Below are positions 61,263 through 64,000 of a DNA stretch of 64,000 nt, one piece after another (the stretch's first letter is position 1; every line of letters starts with the position of its first letter). This DNA comes from Ruegeria sp. YS9. Its GTDB lineage: Bacteria > Pseudomonadota > Alphaproteobacteria > Rhodobacterales > Rhodobacteraceae. Under the pieces are notes generated by a model that searched no databases, was not told where the DNA came from, and was given only the letters and a program-made list of their open reading frames with translations. The DNA lies in NCBI RefSeq assembly GCF_024628725.1, contig NZ_CP102409.1, positions 3,180,636 to 3,244,635 on the forward strand. The letters run 5' to 3'. Both the position numbers and the translations under genes were made by a program.

Positions 61263-62114
61263 ATGCCCGAATTACCTGAGGTCGAGACAGTAAGACGCGG
61301 CCTGAGCCCTGCCATGGAGGGGGTCGTGATCGAACGGGCTGATGTGAATCGCCCCGATCTGCGCTGGCCGTTCCCTGAACGTATGGCCGAACGGCTGACC
61401 GGGCAGCGGGTAGAGCGGCTGCGGCGGCGGTCGAAATACATCCTGGCGGATCTCAGCAGCGGCGAGACGTTGTTGATCCACCTGGGTATGTCGGGGCGGA
61501 TGACGGTGTCGGGCGACCCGTTGGGACAGTTCGTCCATGACCATCCCGCCGTGCAGAAACATGACCATGTGGTCTTTCATATGGCCAATGGCGCACGCAT
61601 CACCTTCAACGACCCTCGCCGGTTTGGCGCGATGGACCTGTTGCAAACGGACAACGCCGAAAACCACAAGCTGCTGTCGGTTCTGGGGCCCGAACCCTTG
61701 GGCAACGATTTTCACGACCAACACCTGATCGATGCGTTCAAAGGCAAGAACACGCCTGTCAAATCCGCCTTGCTGGATCAGGGAATCGTTGCCGGTCTGG
61801 GCAATATCTATGTTTGCGAAGCTCTTTATCGCGGCCGAGTGTCGCCACGTCGCAAAGCCGGACAGATTTCGGCACCCCGCGTGGCGGCGCTTGTTCCGAT
61901 CATCCGGCAGGTGTTGCAAGACGCCATAGAAGCCGGCGGGTCCTCGCTGCGGGATTTCCGCCAAGCCGATGGAGAACTTGGATATTTTCAGCACAGCTTT
62001 GATGTCTACGGTCGCGAGGGCGAGGCCTGCCGAACCGAAGGGTGCGGAGCGCCGATCAAGAGAATCACCCAGTCCGGTCGCTCATCCTTCTATTGTGCGC
62101 AATGCCAAAGATAG
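61263..62114 (+). CDS. mutM: Formamidopyrimidine-DNA glycosylase
   Basis: Removes oxidised purines from DNA. 283 residues: catalytic Pro2-Glu3 in [14 protein letters not shown], Lys in [15 protein letters not shown] segment region, H2[21 protein letters not shown], and the C-terminal zinc finger [28 protein letters not shown] with four Cys. Starts 5 bases after a weak GGAG site. Confidence 0.97.
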   Translation: MPELPEVETVRRGLSPAMEGVVIERADVNRPDLRWPFPERMAERLTGQRVERLRRRSKYILADLSSGETLLIHLGMSGRMTVSGDPLGQFVHDHPAVQKHDHVVFHMANGARITFNDPRRFGAMDLLQTDNAENHKLLSVLGPEPLGNDFHDQHLIDAFKGKNTPVKSALLDQGIVAGLGNIYVCEALYRGRVSPRRKAGQISAPRVAALVPIIRQVLQDAIEAGGSSLRDFRQADGELGYFQHSFDVYGREGEACRTEGCGAPIKRITQSGRSSFYCAQCQR

Positions 62115-62180
62115 CTTGATCCAAGTTTTTCGCGTGGTAAGGAATCGTACCTGAACGGAACAACCGGAAGCTTTCCTCTC

Positions 62181-62957
62181 ATGGCTTTTGAGACGATCAT
62201 CGTCGAAATCGAAGACCACGTCGCACTTATCAAACTCAACCGACCGGATGCGTTGAACGCGTTGAACACCCAGTTGCTGGGTGAGCTCTGCACCGCGCTG
62301 GAAGATGCGGACAGCAATGACAAAGTGCGCTGCATCGTGATCACCGGATCGGACAAGGCCTTTGCCGCCGGCGCGGACATCAAGGAAATGTCCGAGATGA
62401 GTTTTGTCGACGTCTACAACATCAACCTTTTTGCCGACGCGAATGATCGTGTGACCGCGATTCGCAAGCCGATCATTGCGGCCGTGGCAGGCTATGCGCT
62501 GGGCGGTGGATGTGAACTTGCCATGCTGTGCGATTTCATCATCGCGGCGGACACCGCAAAATTCGGCCAGCCCGAGATCAATCTGGGCGTCATTGCCGGA
62601 TTGGGTGGAAGTCAGCGTCTGACACGGTTTGTGGGTAAATCCAAATCGATGGACATGAACCTGACGGGGCGTTTCATGGATGCGGACGAAGCTGAACGCG
62701 CAGGTCTCGTGAGCCGGGTGGTGCCGGCCAAGAAGCTGATCGAAGAAGCCGTGAGCGCAGCACAGAAGATTGCCGAGAAATCGCAGCTGACCGCAATGGC
62801 CGCGAAAGAAGCGGTGAACCGCAGCTACGAGCTTCCGCTGAGCGAAGGTATGTTGTTCGAGCGTCGTGTCTTCCATTCGATGTTCGCAACCGAAGATCAG
62901 AAGGAAGGCATGGCTGCTTTCCTGGAAAAGCGCACTGCGCAATTCCGCGACAAGTAA
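62181..62957 (+). CDS. Enoyl-CoA hydratase
   Basis: 258-residue crotonase, hydrates short-chain trans-2-enoyl-CoA. Oxyanion loops [15 protein letters not shown] and [15 protein letters not shown], with both catalytic Glu (in CELAML and in [15 protein letters not shown]) kept. Normal single-domain length. Located between mutM and rpsT, with its own terminator. Confidence 0.93.
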   Translation: MAFETIIVEIEDHVALIKLNRPDALNALNTQLLGELCTALEDADSNDKVRCIVITGSDKAFAAGADIKEMSEMSFVDVYNINLFADANDRVTAIRKPIIAAVAGYALGGGCELAMLCDFIIAADTAKFGQPEINLGVIAGLGGSQRLTRFVGKSKSMDMNLTGRFMDADEAERAGLVSRVVPAKKLIEEAVSAAQKIAEKSQLTAMAAKEAVNRSYELPLSEGMLFERRVFHSMFATEDQKEGMAAFLEKRTAQFRDK

Positions 62958-62974
62958 CGCGCGGGATCTCTATG

Positions 62975-63002
62975 GCGGGTGGGCTTGAGCCCGCTCTTTT
63001 TT
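62975..63002 (+). terminator. Terminator after enoyl-CoA hydratase
   Basis: GCGGG and CCCGC arms enclose GGGC-TTGA-GCCC and are followed by TCTTTTTT. Confidence 0.8.
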
Positions 63003-63180
63003 CCTGGCCATGGTTTGAAGAATCAACTTGGCAACTCCCCAAAACTTGGGTAAAGAGCGCCGCTATACATGCGCGTGCGGCCCGCTTGGCCCGACTCACA
63101 CTCGTGATTTCTGATCCGGTGCGGATATGTCCGTGGCGCGCAACCCAAGATTAACGTACCGTACAAAAGGTCAGAGACAC

Positions 63181-63444
63181 ATGGCTAATTCGCCTCAGGC
63201 AAAGAAACGCGCCCGTCAGAACGAAAAGCGTTTCGCAATCAACAAAGCACGTCGTTCGCGCATCCGCACCTATCTGCGCAAAGTCGAAGAAGCGATCGCA
63301 TCCGGCGACAAGGACGCGGCGACCGCGGCCCTGCGTGCGGCTCAGCCCGAGCTGATGCGTGGCGTCACCAAAGGTGTCTTCCACAAGAACACTGCGGCCC
63401 GCAAAATGTCGCGCCTGTCCGCGCGTGTCAAAGCGCTGGGTTGA
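63181..63444 (+). CDS. rpsT: 30S ribosomal protein S20
   Basis: 87 residues, very basic: [39 protein letters not shown] and [25 protein letters not shown] are typical. ATG 63181; AAGGTCAGAGACAC upstream. It normally immediately precedes dnaA in Rhodobacterales. Confidence 0.98.
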   Translation: MANSPQAKKRARQNEKRFAINKARRSRIRTYLRKVEEAIASGDKDAATAALRAAQPELMRGVTKGVFHKNTAARKMSRLSARVKALG

Positions 63445-63490
63445 GCTTTCGGGTGACCCTGCGTCACGTCAGAAAAGCTGAACTATTCTG

Positions 63491-63520
63491 AAAGGCGTCG
63501 CACATTGCGACGCCTTTTTT
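63491..63520 (+). terminator. Terminator after rpsT
   Basis: AAAGGCGTCGCA-CAT-TGCGACGCCTTTTTT: perfect stem, three-base loop and T-run, 47 bases after the stop. Confidence 0.93.
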
Positions 63521-64000
63521 CGTGTTGCCAGAAAACCGCGCCTTCACGAAACCGAGAGATTCTTTCGGCCAAAGACCCGAGTCAATATCGAAGTTTCGTT
63601 GCCGCGCCCCGCTTCGAATTGCTACCACTGATGTCAGCGATTCACTCGCTTGGGGGGACAGGCTGTTTACCCGATTGAACTGACGGGCATCAGAACGATC
63701 TGGGGACAATTGTCGACGACTGGCGCAAGCCAGGCTGCCGATCTGTCGTGGTTTCCGGGTTATACCCGGTGATCTCGGCCCTGTCTAAAAAATTGAGATT
63801 GCGACGTGCAACCCGGTTTTCGGGGCGCTCTGTTATTGTTGAGCGTCAGATTTGGGGTTTGCCGAGCATTCCGGGACAGTCCCGCCAAGCCATTTGGTTT
63901 GGCGACAGGATACCTATTGCGTGTGAATACAACACCGGGAAACCGGCTTCGTCTGAATAAGGCTGACAGGCCAATAAGAATGGGATGCGTGAGGCGCTTA
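63521..64000. promoter_or_regulatory. Gene-free region, probable dnaA/oriC upstream control region
   Basis: No convincing coding sequence in these 480 bases; the open frame at 63748-63960 has no ribosome site and no recognisable protein. Visible elements are three GANTC (CcrM methylation) sites at 63558, 63579 and 63639, a perfect palindrome CCGGGT-TAT-ACCCGG (63755-63769), and one DnaA-box-like TGTGAATAC (63922-63930). Position after rpsT makes dnaA the expected next gene beyond the window; that gene is not seen here. Confidence 0.4.

Noticed and set aside
63922..63930. DnaA box (TGTGAATAC) as proof of oriC
   Set aside because: One imperfect box is not evidence for an origin; no cluster of TTATCCACA-type boxes was seen in the visible part.
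63748..63960. Small open frame after rpsT
   Set aside because: No ribosome-binding site, no recognisable features, and it spans the palindrome and DnaA-box-like element of a probable control region.
1..64000. CRISPR arrays, tRNA/rRNA genes, insertion sequences
   Set aside because: Intergenic regions were read for spaced direct repeats, cloverleaf-type stems and terminal inverted repeats with transposase; none found.

Overview
The window is a stretch of a Rhodobacterales chromosome, most likely a Roseobacter-group marine alphaproteobacterium (Ruegeria-like). This rests on roughly 60% GC by eye, flagellar genes with CtrA-type TTAA-N7-TTAA boxes and a dedicated SltF-like transglycosylase, a DUF1523 protein, ubiB-ubiE divergent from mutM, and an enoyl-CoA hydratase gene followed by rpsT, the order usually seen just before dnaA. 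No rRNA, tRNA, insertion sequence, prophage or CRISPR array was seen.

Layout. 1-5.4 kb: the 3' part of a secreted trypsin-like protease, an Hsp20 chaperone, an adenylate-cyclase/TolB/TPR/HEAT fusion protein and gabD. 5.6-13.0 kb: an eight-gene, same-strand cluster of unknown function (coiled-coil protein, four small or single-pass membrane proteins including a DUF1523 protein, two uncharacterised cytosolic proteins and a classical-type AAA+ ATPase). This is the best candidate for an undescribed system. 13.0-30.0 kb: a flagellar block, flgI-flgL-flgK-flgE-motB-fliI on the minus strand, flgBC-fliE-fliQ-flgFGAH-fliL on the plus strand, then a FliJ-like gene, flhB, fliR, flhA and a flagellar lytic transglycosylase on the minus strand. 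FliF, FliG, FliM, FliN, FliH, FliP, FlgD, FliK, MotA and flagellin are not here and must be encoded elsewhere.

30.0-38.7 kb: an Lrp regulator; a metal-efflux-like MFS gene with a CsoR/RcnR repressor and a very clear operator; ribonuclease D; a lipopolysaccharide-export block (kdsD-lptC-lptA-lptB) running into hpf and ptsN without rpoN; a CAP-domain lipoprotein; an L,D-transpeptidase; and a 60-residue secreted/membrane protein with strong expression signals. 38.7-46.3 kb: hemH, a methyltransferase, comF, grxC, a Nit-type amidase, a MarR regulator, ubiG, a prolyl aminopeptidase and a half-length peptide-binding protein.

46.4-51.9 kb: the rimP-nusA-ylxR-infB operon, with a terminator hairpin just before rimP that looks like an attenuator. 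51.9-58.8 kb: amino-acid catabolism, namely kynB-kynA (tryptophan), kbl-PLP enzyme-tdh (threonine to glycine) with an XRE-cupin regulator, and a thiolase. The Tdh lacks all four structural-zinc cysteines. 58.9-64.0 kb: ubiB, ubiE, mutM, an enoyl-CoA hydratase, rpsT and then 480 bases without a gene, carrying three clustered GANTC methylation sites, probably the start of the dnaA/oriC control region.
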